Below are positions 1-9,227 of a stretch of DNA of 64,000 bases, piece after piece. The stretch is from Paenibacillus sp. S150 (lineage in GTDB: Bacteria; Bacillota; Bacilli; Paenibacillales; Paenibacillaceae). The stretch is from the NCBI RefSeq assembly GCF_019352175.1, contig NZ_JACBYI010000013.1, forward strand, positions 98,278 to 162,277. Reading direction: 5' to 3'. A program made the position numbers and the translations under genes. Position 1 is the first letter of the stretch; each line of letters opens with the position of its first letter. Under the pieces are notes generated by a model. The model was given only the letters and a program-made list of their open reading frames with translations. It searched no databases and was not told the origin of the DNA.

Positions 1-763
1 CCACGGGCATGTCCTTGCCGCAGCCCGCGCAGGCAAGCATGTCTTATGCGAGAAGCCGCTTGCGACGAACCTGGAGGATGCGCAGGAAATGATTGATGTA
101 TGCCGGGAGAACGGGGTGTTTCTCGGCACGGCCTTCCCGGTCCGCTTCAGCACGCCCGTCGCCGCTGCCAAGCAGGTGATTGACAATGGGCAAATCGGCA
201 ATATTCTGGCCATTAAGGGGACGAACCACGGGTTCATTCCGGAGGGCTGGTTCACAGAGCCGGCGCTGTCAGGAGGCGGTGCGGTTATGGATCATACGGT
301 GCATCTGGTCGATCTGATGCGCTGGATCATGGGCACGGAGGTCAGTGAGGTCTATGCAGAGCATGACAGCCGATTCTCCGATAACCCGATCGATGATTGC
401 GGCATCGCCACTCTGGAATTTCAGAACGGTGTGTTCGCCACGATTGATTTCAGCTGGTCCCGCACGAAGATCTATCCGGTCTGGGGGGATGTTACCATGG
501 AGATTATCGGCACGGAGGGCATTCTGCATGTGGACGCATTCGGCCAGAAGATCGAAGTATTCAGCGAAGCGAATGGCGTGAGATGGGATTATTGGGGCGA
601 CAACATGGATGCCGGCCTGCTGCAGAATTTCGTGGAGAGTATTCGTGAAGGCCTTGAGCCGCTGGTTACCGGACTTGACGGTCTGCGCGCGACGGAGGCC
701 GCGCTGGCTGCGTACCGGTCCTTTGAACAGAAGAAGACGGTTGTGCTGAGGGCGGGCAATTGA
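1..763 (+). CDS. Gfo/Idh/MocA family NAD(P)-dependent oxidoreductase (3' part)
   Basis: The reading frame is open from the first bases of the window, so the start lies upstream. The visible part opens with the end of the Rossmann domain: GKHVLCEKPLATN carries the EKP motif that holds the family's catalytic/cofactor lysine. The C-terminal alpha/beta domain follows (GGGAVMDHTVHLVDLMRWIMG, with the His-Asp pair typical of sugar dehydrogenases). Members oxidise or isomerise sugars or inositols in the cytoplasm. Two sugar ABC permeases follow after 31 bases, so a role in metabolism of the imported sugar is inferred; the substrate cannot be read from sequence. Confidence 0.9.
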   Translation, partial: HGHVLAAARAGKHVLCEKPLATNLEDAQEMIDVCRENGVFLGTAFPVRFSTPVAAAKQVIDNGQIGNILAIKGTNHGFIPEGWFTEPALSGGGAVMDHTVHLVDLMRWIMGTEVSEVYAEHDSRFSDNPIDDCGIATLEFQNGVFATIDFSWSRTKIYPVWGDVTMEIIGTEGILHVDAFGQKIEVFSEANGVRWDYWGDNMDAGLLQNFVESIREGLEPLVTGLDGLRATEAALAAYRSFEQKKTVVLRAGN

Positions 764-794
764 ACCGGGCCAGCCTCTGAAGGGGGGATTTGAG

Positions 795-1751
795 ATGGCA
801 CAATACGCAGCGGCCGTCCCTGCAGCCAGATCTAGGAACAGACGGAGCAAGAATTTCAAACGTTACGGTCTGCTGGGTGTAATGATGCTGCCGGGACTCC
901 TGTATTTTCTGGTCAACAACTACCTGCCGATGTTCGGACTGATTATAGCGTTCAAGGATATCAACTTCTCACAAGGCTTCCTGGCCGGGGATTGGGTCGG
1001 GCTGAAGAATTTCGCATACCTGTTCAAAACAACGGACGCCTTCATCATCACCCGCAACACGATTCTGTACAACGGGGCGTTCATTGTCATCAATACAGCG
1101 GCGGCCATTCTGGTGGCGATTTTGCTGAATGAAATCAAGAACAAGCTGTTTATGCGCTTTTATCAGAGCGTCGTCCTGATTCCGTATCTGATTTCCACCA
1201 TCATCATCAGCTATCTGGTGTTCGCCATGCTCAGCACGGAGACGGGCTTCATCAACAATACGGTTCTGCCGCTGTTCCACAGGGAGGGCATCTCCTGGTA
1301 CAATGAGGCGGGATACTGGCCGCTGATTCTGACGGTTGTGAACACGTGGAAAAGCGCGGGCTTCCTGTGCGTGGTCTATCTGGCCTCGATCATCGGAATT
1401 GATCCCGAGTATTACGAGGCGGCTACGATTGACGGAGCCTCGAAATTCCAGCAGATCCGCGCCATTACGCTGCCGCTGATCCTGCCTACGATTATTGTGA
1501 TGACCCTGCTGGCCGTCGGGCGGATCTTCTATTCCGACTTTGGCCTGTTCTATCAGGTCCCGATGAATTCGGGGGCGCTCTATGATACAACGAATGTCAT
1601 CGACACCTATGTCTACCGCGGACTCATTCAGCTTGGGGATATCGGCATGTCATCGGCGGCGGGCTTGTACCAGTCTCTGGTCGGTCTGATCCTGGTCCTG
1701 CTGTCCAATTATACAGTTCGGAGAATCAGCCGCGAGAATTCACTGTTCTAA
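795..1751 (+). CDS. LplB-type carbohydrate ABC transporter permease
   Basis: A 318-residue integral membrane protein with about six transmembrane segments. The N-terminus, a basic stretch followed by YGLLGVMMLPGLLYFLVNN and FGLIIAFKD, is typical of LplB/YtmP-type CUT1 permeases, which import oligosaccharides or aldouronates. The EAA loop that contacts the ATPase (YYEAATIDGAS) is near residue 205. The start has a good ribosome-binding site (AAGGGGGG) 7 bases upstream. It pairs with the next permease. No binding protein or ATPase of this system is seen downstream, so the binding protein may lie before the window. Confidence 0.93.
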   Translation: MAQYAAAVPAARSRNRRSKNFKRYGLLGVMMLPGLLYFLVNNYLPMFGLIIAFKDINFSQGFLAGDWVGLKNFAYLFKTTDAFIITRNTILYNGAFIVINTAAAILVAILLNEIKNKLFMRFYQSVVLIPYLISTIIISYLVFAMLSTETGFINNTVLPLFHREGISWYNEAGYWPLILTVVNTWKSAGFLCVVYLASIIGIDPEYYEAATIDGASKFQQIRAITLPLILPTIIVMTLLAVGRIFYSDFGLFYQVPMNSGALYDTTNVIDTYVYRGLIQLGDIGMSSAAGLYQSLVGLILVLLSNYTVRRISRENSLF

Positions 1752-1765
1752 GGAGGCGAGGGAGA

Positions 1766-2647
1766 ATGCATAGAGAAAACCGGGGCTGGCAATGGCTGTC
1801 CCATATCATCATGGTTGTGATTTCAATGGCATGTTTGTTTCCGTTCGCACTTCTGGTGATGGCTTCTTTTACCGACGAACAGGAGATTATACGCGATGGC
1901 TATTCCTTTTTTCCCGGCCGCTTCAGTGTGGATGCATATCTATATCTGGGCAATAAAATAGGTGAAATCGCGCATGCCTACGGGATTACGCTGCTTATTA
2001 CCGTAGTCGGCACTGTGGTTGGGGTAGCAGTCACAGCCATGCTGGCCTACCCGCTGTCGAAGCCGGATATGCCTTACCGGAACCTGGCCGCTTTTCTGAT
2101 TTTCTTCACCCTGCTGTTCAACGGCGGACTGGTTCCCACCTATCTGATCTACACCCAGGTGCTGGGGATCAAGAATACAATCTGGGCGCTGATCGTTCCC
2201 GGACTGCTCGCTAACGGCTTCAACGTCCTGCTGATGCGCTCTTACTTCAGCACCGCCATTCCCGCGGCGGTGATTGAATCGGCGAATATCGACGGGGCCG
2301 GAGAATTCCGCACCTTCCATTCCATCGTTATTCCGCTCTCAACACCCATTCTGGCAACCGTCGGGCTGTTCCAGCTTGTGCTCTACTGGAATGACTGGTT
2401 CAACGGCATGGTCTATATCACCGACAGCAGATTCTACAGTCTGCAGAATTTGCTGAACCGGATATTGACCGACATTCAGTTTCTGACCTCCAGCAATGTG
2501 CGCTCCAGTGTCTCTGCAGGCCCGATGCCCAGTGAAACGGTCCGGATGGCTATAGCGGTGATCGGGGTGGTTCCGCTGCTGGCTGCTTATCCGTTTTTCC
2601 AGCGCTTTTTCGTCAAAGGGCTGGTTGTGGGAGCTGTGAAGGGATAG
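1766..2647 (+). CDS. YtcP-type carbohydrate ABC transporter permease
   Basis: A 293-residue membrane protein, the second half of the permease pair. It has six predicted membrane segments and an EAA loop (VIESANIDGAG) near residue 170. The C-terminal FFQRFFVKGLVVGAVKG is the usual end of MalG/YtcP-like permeases. AAGGAGGCGAGGGAGA stands just before the ATG and the gap to the previous gene is 14 bases, so the two are co-translated parts of one operon. Confidence 0.93.
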   Translation: MHRENRGWQWLSHIIMVVISMACLFPFALLVMASFTDEQEIIRDGYSFFPGRFSVDAYLYLGNKIGEIAHAYGITLLITVVGTVVGVAVTAMLAYPLSKPDMPYRNLAAFLIFFTLLFNGGLVPTYLIYTQVLGIKNTIWALIVPGLLANGFNVLLMRSYFSTAIPAAVIESANIDGAGEFRTFHSIVIPLSTPILATVGLFQLVLYWNDWFNGMVYITDSRFYSLQNLLNRILTDIQFLTSSNVRSSVSAGPMPSETVRMAIAVIGVVPLLAAYPFFQRFFVKGLVVGAVKG

Positions 2648-2707
2648 TCCGAAGAGATGGGACTGAACAGCATTATTCCGCAAGGGTGCAGTTAATGGAA
2701 GCTTCAG

Positions 2708-2750
2708 ACGACAGGCCTCTCCGCCGGAAAAAGGCGGGGAGGCCTGTCGT
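2708..2750. terminator. 18-bp stem-loop after the permease operon
   Basis: Arms ACGACAGGCCTCTCCGCC and GGCGGGGAGGCCTGTCGT pair over 18 positions with one G-T wobble around the loop GGAAAAA. It lies between two convergent genes, so it probably ends both transcripts. There is no T-run on the plus side, so termination is inferred from position and stability. Confidence 0.6.
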
Positions 2751-2810
2751 GTATAGATTGAATGGCCTCCACAAACGATAACCCGGAAGAAGAGGAGCAT
2801 TGCCGCCTGC

Positions 2811-3566
2811 TCACCCGCCGGGCTGCCGTCTGAATTTCAGCGGGGTGAGTCCGGTTTCGCGTTTGAAAATCGTGCAGAACTGGGAGTCCTTCACGAACCC
2901 GGATTTTTCGGCGACTTCAGAAATGGGCAGATGGGTCTGCAGCAGGAGCGTCTTTGCATACTCCAGCCTTTTGCGCTGCAGATACTGCTGGGGCGAGACA
3001 TCGGCCGTTTCCTTGAACAGATGCCTGAAGCGGTCATAGCTGTAGCCGGACATTTTGGCCAGGGTATCCACCGTCAGATGCTGCCGGAAGTGCTCGTCCA
3101 TGAAATTAATTACATATTTAAGCCGCCCGCCGCTCAGGCGCATGGGTTTGTTCAAGCGGGCCAGCCGCTGGATTTGGGTGGTCAATTCCCGGACGAGGAG
3201 ATTCAGCATATCGAAGAACCCTTCCTGCTGCTCGGTGAATTCATGCTCCATGCGCAGCATAAGCTGGCGGATCGTATGCTTCTCGTCATCCTCGAACAGC
3301 TTGTTCAGATGCTGGATAGCGGAATCATTCTCGCAATGAAAGCCGATGAACAGAAGCTCGGACTCGGTGTCGTGCTGCTCATCATGCAGAACCCGGGGAG
3401 ACATGACAGCAAAGGTGCCGGGCTTGATGGAATAACTGGATGAGCCAATATTGGTAATTCCGCTGCCGCTGAAATAATAGACAAGCTCATAGCATTCATG
3501 CTGATGCAGCTGAATATAGGTGTTTTTGGGATGCTTCGTATGGAAAAGAAACAGCAGACGATCCAT
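2811..3566 (-). CDS. AraC family transcriptional regulator
   Basis: A 251-residue regulator. The N-terminal half is a cupin-like sensing domain (LHQHECYELVYYFSGSG, a gap, then PRVLHDEQ). The C-terminal ~100 residues are a double helix-turn-helix (LTVDTLAKMSGYSYDRFRHLFKE and a second HTH ending SQFCTIFKRETGLTPLKFR). The start was moved inward from a longer open frame because GGAGGG lies 6-7 bases before this ATG. It is divergent from the CUT1 transporter operon beginning at 3745, which it probably controls in response to the imported sugar. Confidence 0.93.
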   Translation of the reverse strand: MDRLLFLFHTKHPKNTYIQLHQHECYELVYYFSGSGITNIGSSSYSIKPGTFAVMSPRVLHDEQHDTESELLFIGFHCENDSAIQHLNKLFEDDEKHTIRQLMLRMEHEFTEQQEGFFDMLNLLVRELTTQIQRLARLNKPMRLSGGRLKYVINFMDEHFRQHLTVDTLAKMSGYSYDRFRHLFKETADVSPQQYLQRKRLEYAKTLLLQTHLPISEVAEKSGFVKDSQFCTIFKRETGLTPLKFRRQPGG

Positions 3567-3744
3567 TTTTACCCTCCATTTTGTACAGGTTAGCCGAATC
3601 ATTAAAAAAAATGACCGAATTAGGGTGATGTAAAATACAGATTATTGGTACTATCCTATCAGTTGGTATGTTAAACCGCAATGGAAAAACAGTCCTGCGT
3701 TAGACAATCTGACATGAATACAAACATAGAGGAGTGGTCTACTG

Positions 3745-5106
3745 ATGATTGGAAAGAAAAAAGTTTGGCTCATGTCAATTGTACTCAGCTTAACAGCTGT
3801 CCTTGGAGCATGCTCCAACAACTACACAGCCTCCAATACGGGAGCGGCCGGGGAAGCCTCAACGGCGCCCGCCGGAGAAACCAAGACACTAACCATTATG
3901 GCCGAGACAAGCTCCCATGCGGATGCGTTCAAGAGCATTATTCCGGACTTTGAGGAGAAATACGCTGTGAAGGTCAATGTGGTTGAGCTGCCGTATGACC
4001 AGTATCACCAGCAGCTGACGCTGAAGTTCACCTCCGGCTCCGCCGGCTTTGATCTGGCTTATGTCCCGATCGGCTGGGTTCCCGAGCTTCAGGTGCCGAA
4101 TTATATCGTTCCCGTAGCGGCCGATGAAGCGAAGCTCGGCGGGCTGGAGCTGGACGACTTCCCGGGGATCGAAAATGCCTATTTCGGCGAGAATAAGGAA
4201 TTGTACTTTGTGCCTTATATGAATGAAACACAGGGAATATTGTACCGGACCGATCTGTTCGGCGATGAACAGGAGAAGGCGGCCTTCAAAGCCAAATACG
4301 GCTATGACCTGGCCCCTCCGAAGACCATTGCGCAGTATAAGGAAATTGCCGAATTCTTCAACCGTCCGGATGAAAACTTAAGCGGTGTAACCCTGATGGG
4401 TGAAAAAAGCATCCTGCTCGGCTTCGCCTTCTATAACCGCCTGTTCAATTACGGCGGTGATCTGTACGATGCCGATTATAAACAGCAGTTCAACAATGAA
4501 GCCGGAGTGAAGGCGCTGAATGATCTGAAGGAGCTGTTCCAATATACCTCGGCAGCCTCCAAGCAGTACGGCTGGTCGGATGCGTCCGGGGAATTCCTGC
4601 AGGGACGCAGCGCGATGGCCGAAATGGCAACAACGATTGCCCAGGTGGCACAGGACCCCGATCAATCGAAGGTAGCCGGTAAAGTCGGCTTCGCGGCCAT
4701 TCCGGGAGTGGATGAGAACACAAGTGACGTTAAACGCTTCTATCTGCCGTATGGCTTTGTCGTTGCCGGTTCCTCGGAGCTGAAGGAAGAGGCCTTTGAT
4801 TGGATCGAATTTGCCACCAGCCAGGAAATGATGGAAAAAGCGGCTCCGGTCGGCAACATTCCGGCCCGGACCTCCGCCCTGACCGGAACGCTTGCTGCGG
4901 AGTACAGCTTCTATGCGCCCCATGCGGACATTATGAATTCGTTCCGTCTGGAGCCGCTGCCGCTGATTCCGGAAGGCGCAACGATTACCGGAGATATTCT
5001 GCCAAGCGCCGTGTCCAGATTCCTCAACGGCGAGCAGCCGGCTGAAGAGGCGCTTGACCAGGCCGCAGCGGAGTATGAGGATCTGATGAGCTCAAGAGGT
5101 TATTAG
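3745..5106 (+). CDS. CUT1 sugar-binding lipoprotein
   Basis: A 453-residue extracellular solute-binding protein (family 1). A lipoprotein signal ends in the lipobox LGAC with Cys near residue 23, so it is anchored outside the membrane. The mature part has the two-lobe pattern of MalE/MsmE-like proteins, including the region NETQGILYRTDLFG that lines the sugar cleft and ALNDLKELF in the second lobe. GGAG lies 10 bases before the ATG. Two permeases and a nucleoside hydrolase follow, so the ligand may be a ribose- or nucleoside-containing compound; this is inference only. Confidence 0.92.
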   Translation: MIGKKKVWLMSIVLSLTAVLGACSNNYTASNTGAAGEASTAPAGETKTLTIMAETSSHADAFKSIIPDFEEKYAVKVNVVELPYDQYHQQLTLKFTSGSAGFDLAYVPIGWVPELQVPNYIVPVAADEAKLGGLELDDFPGIENAYFGENKELYFVPYMNETQGILYRTDLFGDEQEKAAFKAKYGYDLAPPKTIAQYKEIAEFFNRPDENLSGVTLMGEKSILLGFAFYNRLFNYGGDLYDADYKQQFNNEAGVKALNDLKELFQYTSAASKQYGWSDASGEFLQGRSAMAEMATTIAQVAQDPDQSKVAGKVGFAAIPGVDENTSDVKRFYLPYGFVVAGSSELKEEAFDWIEFATSQEMMEKAAPVGNIPARTSALTGTLAAEYSFYAPHADIMNSFRLEPLPLIPEGATITGDILPSAVSRFLNGEQPAEEALDQAAAEYEDLMSSRGY

Positions 5107-5139
5107 GCCGGCAGACGAAAGCGCCTGTCAGTCTGCACT

Positions 5140-5166
5140 GGAGAAGGAAGCCCCCCTTCCTTCTCC
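5140..5166 (+). terminator. intercistronic hairpin between binding protein and permeases
   Basis: GGAGAAGGAA and TTCCTTCTCC form a perfect 10-bp stem with a C-rich 7-base loop, followed by AT-rich sequence. Hairpins in this position often stop part of the transcripts or protect the upstream mRNA, so that more binding protein than permease is made. The effect here is inferred. Confidence 0.55.
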
Positions 5167-5199
5167 ATAAATTTTACAGGGTAAGGCGGTTTTGCCGAT

Positions 5200-6081
5200 A
5201 TGCTCTCCAAAACGCGTGAGAAATGGGGGTTTGTGCTGCCCGGTGTCCTGATTATCGTGGTCGTGCTGCTGATTCCGATTGCCGCAGCGCTGGGATTGAG
5301 CTTTTTTTCATATCCGCTGCAGCGTCCCGATCTGGGGATACGGTTCACCGGACTGGACAACTTCACGAAATTGCTGTCAGACCATAATTTTCTGAACTCG
5401 CTTGGCAAAAGCGCTCTGTTCACGGCGGGAGCCGTGGCAGCCGAGCTTGTGCTCGGCATGGTGCTTGCCCTGCTGCTTAACGGGCAGGTGTGGGGCAAGA
5501 CCTTTTTCAAGGTATCGTTTATGATTCCGATGATGATGGTTCCCGTTGTTGTGGGGGTAGCCTGGCGGTTGTTCCTGCTGCCGGATTTTACTCCGCTCGG
5601 GCCGATCCTTGAATTCTTCCATATTCCCTTTGACACGTCCAGGCTGCTGACAGAGCCGGGCTGGGCCATGTTCTCCGTCATCCTTGCCGATGTCTGGCAG
5701 TGGACGCCGTTTGTCATGCTGCTGATCCTGGCGGGTCTCCAGGGCATCTCCCATGAAATCTATGAAGCGGCCCAGATGGACGGTGCCTCGAAATGGCGGG
5801 AATTCTGGCGGATGACGCTGCCCCTTGTGCTTCCCGGCGTACTGTCGGTAGGCATTCTGCGGGCCATGGATGCGATGCGCACCTTCGATCTGGTCTATAT
5901 TCTGACCAGCGGCGGGCCGGGTACGGCAACGGAAATGGTGTCCATTTACAACTACAAAATCGCCTTCAGCCGCTATGACATGGGATATGCGTCCACCGTA
6001 TCAACAGGCGTTATGCTGGTGCTCGGGATTGTGATCTTCGGGCTGCTTACTCTTGTGAACCGGGGAGGGAAGACCCGATGA
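5200..6081 (+). CDS. CUT1 ABC transporter permease (MalF/UgpA-like)
   Basis: A 293-residue inner-membrane permease. LPGVLIIVVVLLIPIAAALGLSFFSY is the first membrane span, and the EAA loop (EIYEAAQMDGAS) is near residue 187. The stretch FDLVYILTSGGPGTATE is the conserved MalF-like segment before the last span. Its stop overlaps the next start by four bases (ATGA), so translation is coupled. It works with the binding protein at 3745 and the next permease. No ATPase is encoded here. Confidence 0.93.
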   Translation: MLSKTREKWGFVLPGVLIIVVVLLIPIAAALGLSFFSYPLQRPDLGIRFTGLDNFTKLLSDHNFLNSLGKSALFTAGAVAAELVLGMVLALLLNGQVWGKTFFKVSFMIPMMMVPVVVGVAWRLFLLPDFTPLGPILEFFHIPFDTSRLLTEPGWAMFSVILADVWQWTPFVMLLILAGLQGISHEIYEAAQMDGASKWREFWRMTLPLVLPGVLSVGILRAMDAMRTFDLVYILTSGGPGTATEMVSIYNYKIAFSRYDMGYASTVSTGVMLVLGIVIFGLLTLVNRGGKTR

Positions 6082-6911
6082 AATCCAGACGGATACGGAA
6101 GAACCTGTCCACCGGACTGAAGACTGCTGTGCTGTGCGCGTTCTTTATCTTTTTCATGCTGCCGATTATTTGGGTTGTGCTGACCTCGGTCAAGCGTCCC
6201 GTTGACCAGATGGCGATTCCGCCGGTATGGATTCCGGAGCATCCGGTGTTCAGCAGCTATGTCCAGCTGTTCCAGCATCCCGACTTCATGACCAGCCTGA
6301 TCAACAGTCTGCTGATTTCCGGGACCGCCACGCTGATCACCGTCATTTTTGGCGCCTTGGCCGCCTACGGCATTGAACGCTTCCGCATCGGCGGGACGCT
6401 GCTGCCGAACCTGCTGCTGCTGACAAGAATGATCCCGCCGGTGGTTGTCATTGTGCCGGTTTTTCTGGTGGCGTACCGTGCGCATGTGCTGGATACGCAT
6501 ATCCTGATTATCGCGGCCTATTCGGCACTCAATATGGCGCTGGTGATCTGGCTGCTCCGGTCCTTCTTCGCTGCGCTCCCTGCGGATATGGAGGAAGCTG
6601 CCATGATCGACGGCTGTTCCCGCCTGACGACCTTCTGGCGAATTGTGCTGCCGGTCGTCATGCCCGGAATTGCGGCAACCGCGCTGATCTGTTTTATTTT
6701 CTGCTGGAATGAATTTTTATTTGCGGTAACCCTGACCGGACAGGCGACCAAAACGATGCCGGTGCTGACCAGCACCTTTGTCAGCCAAAAAGGCCTGGAC
6801 CGCGGACTCATGTCTGCCAGCGGGGTGATTTCCAGTCTTCCCGTCATTCTCCTGACCGTCTTCTTCCAGCGCTATCTGGTGAGCGGACTTACGCAGGGAA
6901 GCGTGAAATAG
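6078..6911 (+). CDS. CUT1 ABC transporter permease (MalG-like)
   Basis: A 277-residue permease that completes the pair. It has an N-terminal membrane span ending LPIIWVVLTSVKRP, an EAA loop (DMEEAAMIDGCS) near residue 171, and the C-terminal YLVSGLTQGSVK typical of MalG-like subunits. The four-base overlap with the previous gene supports this start. The next gene begins about 40 bases later on the same strand and is likely co-transcribed. Confidence 0.93.
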   Translation: MKSRRIRKNLSTGLKTAVLCAFFIFFMLPIIWVVLTSVKRPVDQMAIPPVWIPEHPVFSSYVQLFQHPDFMTSLINSLLISGTATLITVIFGALAAYGIERFRIGGTLLPNLLLLTRMIPPVVVIVPVFLVAYRAHVLDTHILIIAAYSALNMALVIWLLRSFFAALPADMEEAAMIDGCSRLTTFWRIVLPVVMPGIAATALICFIFCWNEFLFAVTLTGQATKTMPVLTSTFVSQKGLDRGLMSASGVISSLPVILLTVFFQRYLVSGLTQGSVK

Positions 6912-6953
6912 CCCCGGCTGTCTGGGCAGCAACCACCTGAGAGGATGAATGAA

Positions 6954-7901
6954 TTGAAAAAAGTCATTATCGATTGTGATCCGGGAATGGATGATTCCCT
7001 TGCCCTTATCCTTGCCATCAAATCCGGTGCGCTGTCGGTTGAAGCGGTTACGGCGGTTGCCGGCAACTATCCGGTGGATATTACCAGCACGAATGCGCTG
7101 AAGGTCATGGAGCTTCTGAAGCGTACGGATATTCCGGTGGCGAAGGGGATGGCGAGGCCGCTCGTCCGCGAGCTTCCGTCAGATCCGTTCTCGCATGGAT
7201 CGGACGGGCAGGCCGAGGTTCATCTGCCGGAGCCTGTAACTCCGCTGCATCCAGGCCACGCGGCCGATTTAATTGTGGAGACGGTAAAAAAGAACCCGGG
7301 CGGCATCCATATTATCGCCCTTGCCCCTTTGACGAATATTGCCCTGGCGATGATGAAGGCCCCGGAGATTATTCCCATGATCTCCGGCATAACGGCAATA
7401 GCAGGCTCATACGGCCTTAATAAATATTCAACGGCCAATGCTACCGGAGACAATCCGCAGAGTGAATGGAACGTATATGTAGACCCCGAGGCTGCGGATT
7501 TCGTCTTCAAATCAGGGGCTCCGCTGCAGGCGATCGGCCTCGACGTGTCCACTCACTTTGATGTGAATTTTACCGGGGAGGAGCTGCAGGAGCTGGAGGC
7601 ATCGGACCGGCCGGAAGCGGCTGTACTGCATCAGATGATTAAGTTTGTGCTTGGGCGCGGCTTTGAATCGTATTGTGTCCTCATTGACTCCATGGCCGTT
7701 GCGGCCGTCATCGATCCCACGCTGATCCGTTATCTGACCGCCAAGGTGGGGATTGAGACCAAGGGCCAGCTGACCCTGGGCATGACCGTCATGGATACCC
7801 GCCATCATCATGCCTGGACGGATCTCCCGGACATCCATGTCGCTTATCAGGCCGACTACCGGCAGTTTTTGCGGCTGGTTATGGATGCGGTGCTGTTGTA
7901 A
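6954..7901 (+). CDS. inosine/uridine-preferring nucleoside hydrolase
   Basis: Cytoplasmic enzyme of the IunH family that splits ribonucleosides into base and ribose. The N-terminal DCDPGMDD is the calcium-binding signature, and the second half has the LIDSMAVAAVIDP region of the family. Length (about 315 residues) is normal. Two starts are possible. The ATG at 6945 touches the ribosome-binding site GAGAGG directly, whereas the TTG at 6954 lies 9 bases from it and gives the more usual N-terminus MKKVIIDCDPG, so TTG is preferred. As the last gene of a CUT1 operon it suggests import of a nucleoside or N-glycoside. Confidence 0.93.
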   Translation: MKKVIIDCDPGMDDSLALILAIKSGALSVEAVTAVAGNYPVDITSTNALKVMELLKRTDIPVAKGMARPLVRELPSDPFSHGSDGQAEVHLPEPVTPLHPGHAADLIVETVKKNPGGIHIIALAPLTNIALAMMKAPEIIPMISGITAIAGSYGLNKYSTANATGDNPQSEWNVYVDPEAADFVFKSGAPLQAIGLDVSTHFDVNFTGEELQELEASDRPEAAVLHQMIKFVLGRGFESYCVLIDSMAVAAVIDPTLIRYLTAKVGIETKGQLTLGMTVMDTRHHHAWTDLPDIHVAYQADYRQFLRLVMDAVLL

Positions 7902-7909
7902 GTAAAGGA

Positions 7910-7959
7910 AAGGACTGTCCCAAAGCCATGAAATGGCGACTTGGGATGGTCCTTATTTT
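7910..7959 (+). terminator. Rho-independent terminator after nucleoside hydrolase
   Basis: AAGGACTGTCCCAA pairs with TTGGGATGGTCCTT, with a two-base internal mismatch, around a short loop that can pair further. ATTTTTG follows. It lies 8 bases after the stop codon of the nucleoside hydrolase and closes that operon. Confidence 0.8.
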
Positions 7960-8041
7960 TGACCAGGATATACGGGAGCGTTTAGTGAGGACGCTGTGCC
8001 AACGGACCGTTGTTCAATCTGTCTATAAATATACCAATTAA

Positions 8042-8070
8042 TTGAAATTAAATACTATTTATGGTAATAT
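8042..8070 (+). promoter_or_regulatory. putative sigma-A promoter of the secreted protein gene
   Basis: TTGAAA and TAATAT are separated by 17 bases in a very AT-rich stretch 40 bases before the ATG at 8110. A better -10 (TATAAT, 8068-8073) overlaps but would give a 20-base spacer. Confidence 0.5.
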
Positions 8071-8109
8071 AATAAATGGTTTTTTAGAAAAAATTAGGGA
8101 GGGAATGCA

Positions 8110-9162
8110 ATGAAGACAGGCAAGTGGTTGTTGGGTCTGCTGTTGGCGGGATGTCTCGCAACGGCCGGCCCGGTCAGTGCATTGGCGGCGCAGGTTTCTT
8201 CGGGAAGCGAGGAGCCGGGGGTAAGCAGCGCTCAAGTGCAAGTCTCTGAGGCGGCAAGTGCCAAAATTCACAAAGAAGACATAGTGACGATTTCGGGGAA
8301 AGAGTCTGTCGCTGGGGCAGATGTATTGAAACAGGGGACTGCCGGTAAGCTTGCGCTTGACAGTACGGGGGATGCTTTTGAAAATAACAACGGCCCTACA
8401 CTAGCCACGACTACTCAATTTAACAAGGTTACAAGAGCAACTATTCACGAGGATGTGGACAGTGACTGGTACAAATTCACTGTTACACCATCGGATATCA
8501 GTAATAACAGGGTCTATTCTTTTATCTTAACCAACATTCCGGGTCTTTGTGACTATGATATGTATCTTGCTACTTATAACAATTCTGAGCTTGGAGTCGT
8601 TTACTATGATTTAAAGGATAATGCTTTATCCGAGGCGTTCTATCTTACTTTCTTAACCGCAGGTGACTATTATGTCGTGATTCAAGGCAAGGATGGACAC
8701 AGCGATACCAATTTCAGCGACACTCCATATGCGCTGTACTTCGGCGATTACTATAGAACCGGCTCATTTCCATCGGCGGATACCGGATTATCCATCAATT
8801 TCGGGAACGTACCTGTTGGCAATACAACACCCGTGTACCGGGGGTACTATGCCTATGATCTGACCAATAATACCGCGATACCAGATGGGGCTATTGTCGA
8901 TCATTTTTATTTGTCGGCTGACGGTAACGGGGCATATTGGATCGGTTTTATGAAAATGCTTTTGGCGGCAGGGCAAAATGTATCCTTTACCCAATATGGG
9001 GGAATTCCCCTGATGGATACAGGCAATTCAACGTTATATGTGAAGCAGTTATGGGGAATCGGCGGTTATTTGATTGCCAGCACCAATTTTGTATGGCAGC
9101 CGAAAGTACAAATCACTTATACCTATCCGCTTGTGCTCAGCAACCTGCATTATTTGTTCTAA
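8110..9162 (+). CDS. secreted protein with a pre-peptidase C-terminal-like domain
   Basis: A 350-residue exported protein. Residues 1-27 are a signal peptide ending in SALAA. Residues about 95-205 (DAFENNNGPTLATT, DVDSDWYKFTV, GDYYVVIQGKDG) match the pattern of bacterial pre-peptidase C-terminal (PPC) beta-sandwich domains, which are usually attached to secreted enzymes. The rest is an unrecognised, aromatic-rich beta domain. No catalytic domain is visible, so it may be a surface or matrix protein. GGGAGGGA precedes the ATG. It is monocistronic, with its own promoter and terminator, and noticeably AT-richer than its neighbours. Confidence 0.75.
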   Translation: MKTGKWLLGLLLAGCLATAGPVSALAAQVSSGSEEPGVSSAQVQVSEAASAKIHKEDIVTISGKESVAGADVLKQGTAGKLALDSTGDAFENNNGPTLATTTQFNKVTRATIHEDVDSDWYKFTVTPSDISNNRVYSFILTNIPGLCDYDMYLATYNNSELGVVYYDLKDNALSEAFYLTFLTAGDYYVVIQGKDGHSDTNFSDTPYALYFGDYYRTGSFPSADTGLSINFGNVPVGNTTPVYRGYYAYDLTNNTAIPDGAIVDHFYLSADGNGAYWIGFMKMLLAAGQNVSFTQYGGIPLMDTGNSTLYVKQLWGIGGYLIASTNFVWQPKVQITYTYPLVLSNLHYLF

Positions 9163-9183
9163 GCCTATACAGTAAGCATAATC

Positions 9184-9227
9184 AAGAAGGGTCCCCTGCC
9201 TGATTCATCAGGCAGGGGACCCTTCTT
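9184..9227 (+). terminator. perfect 20-bp terminator hairpin
   Basis: Arms AAGAAGGGTCCCCTGCCTGA and its exact reverse complement surround the loop TTCA, 21 bases after the stop at 9162. The stem ends in TTCTTGTT. Its symmetry means it may also act on the minus strand. Confidence 0.85.
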
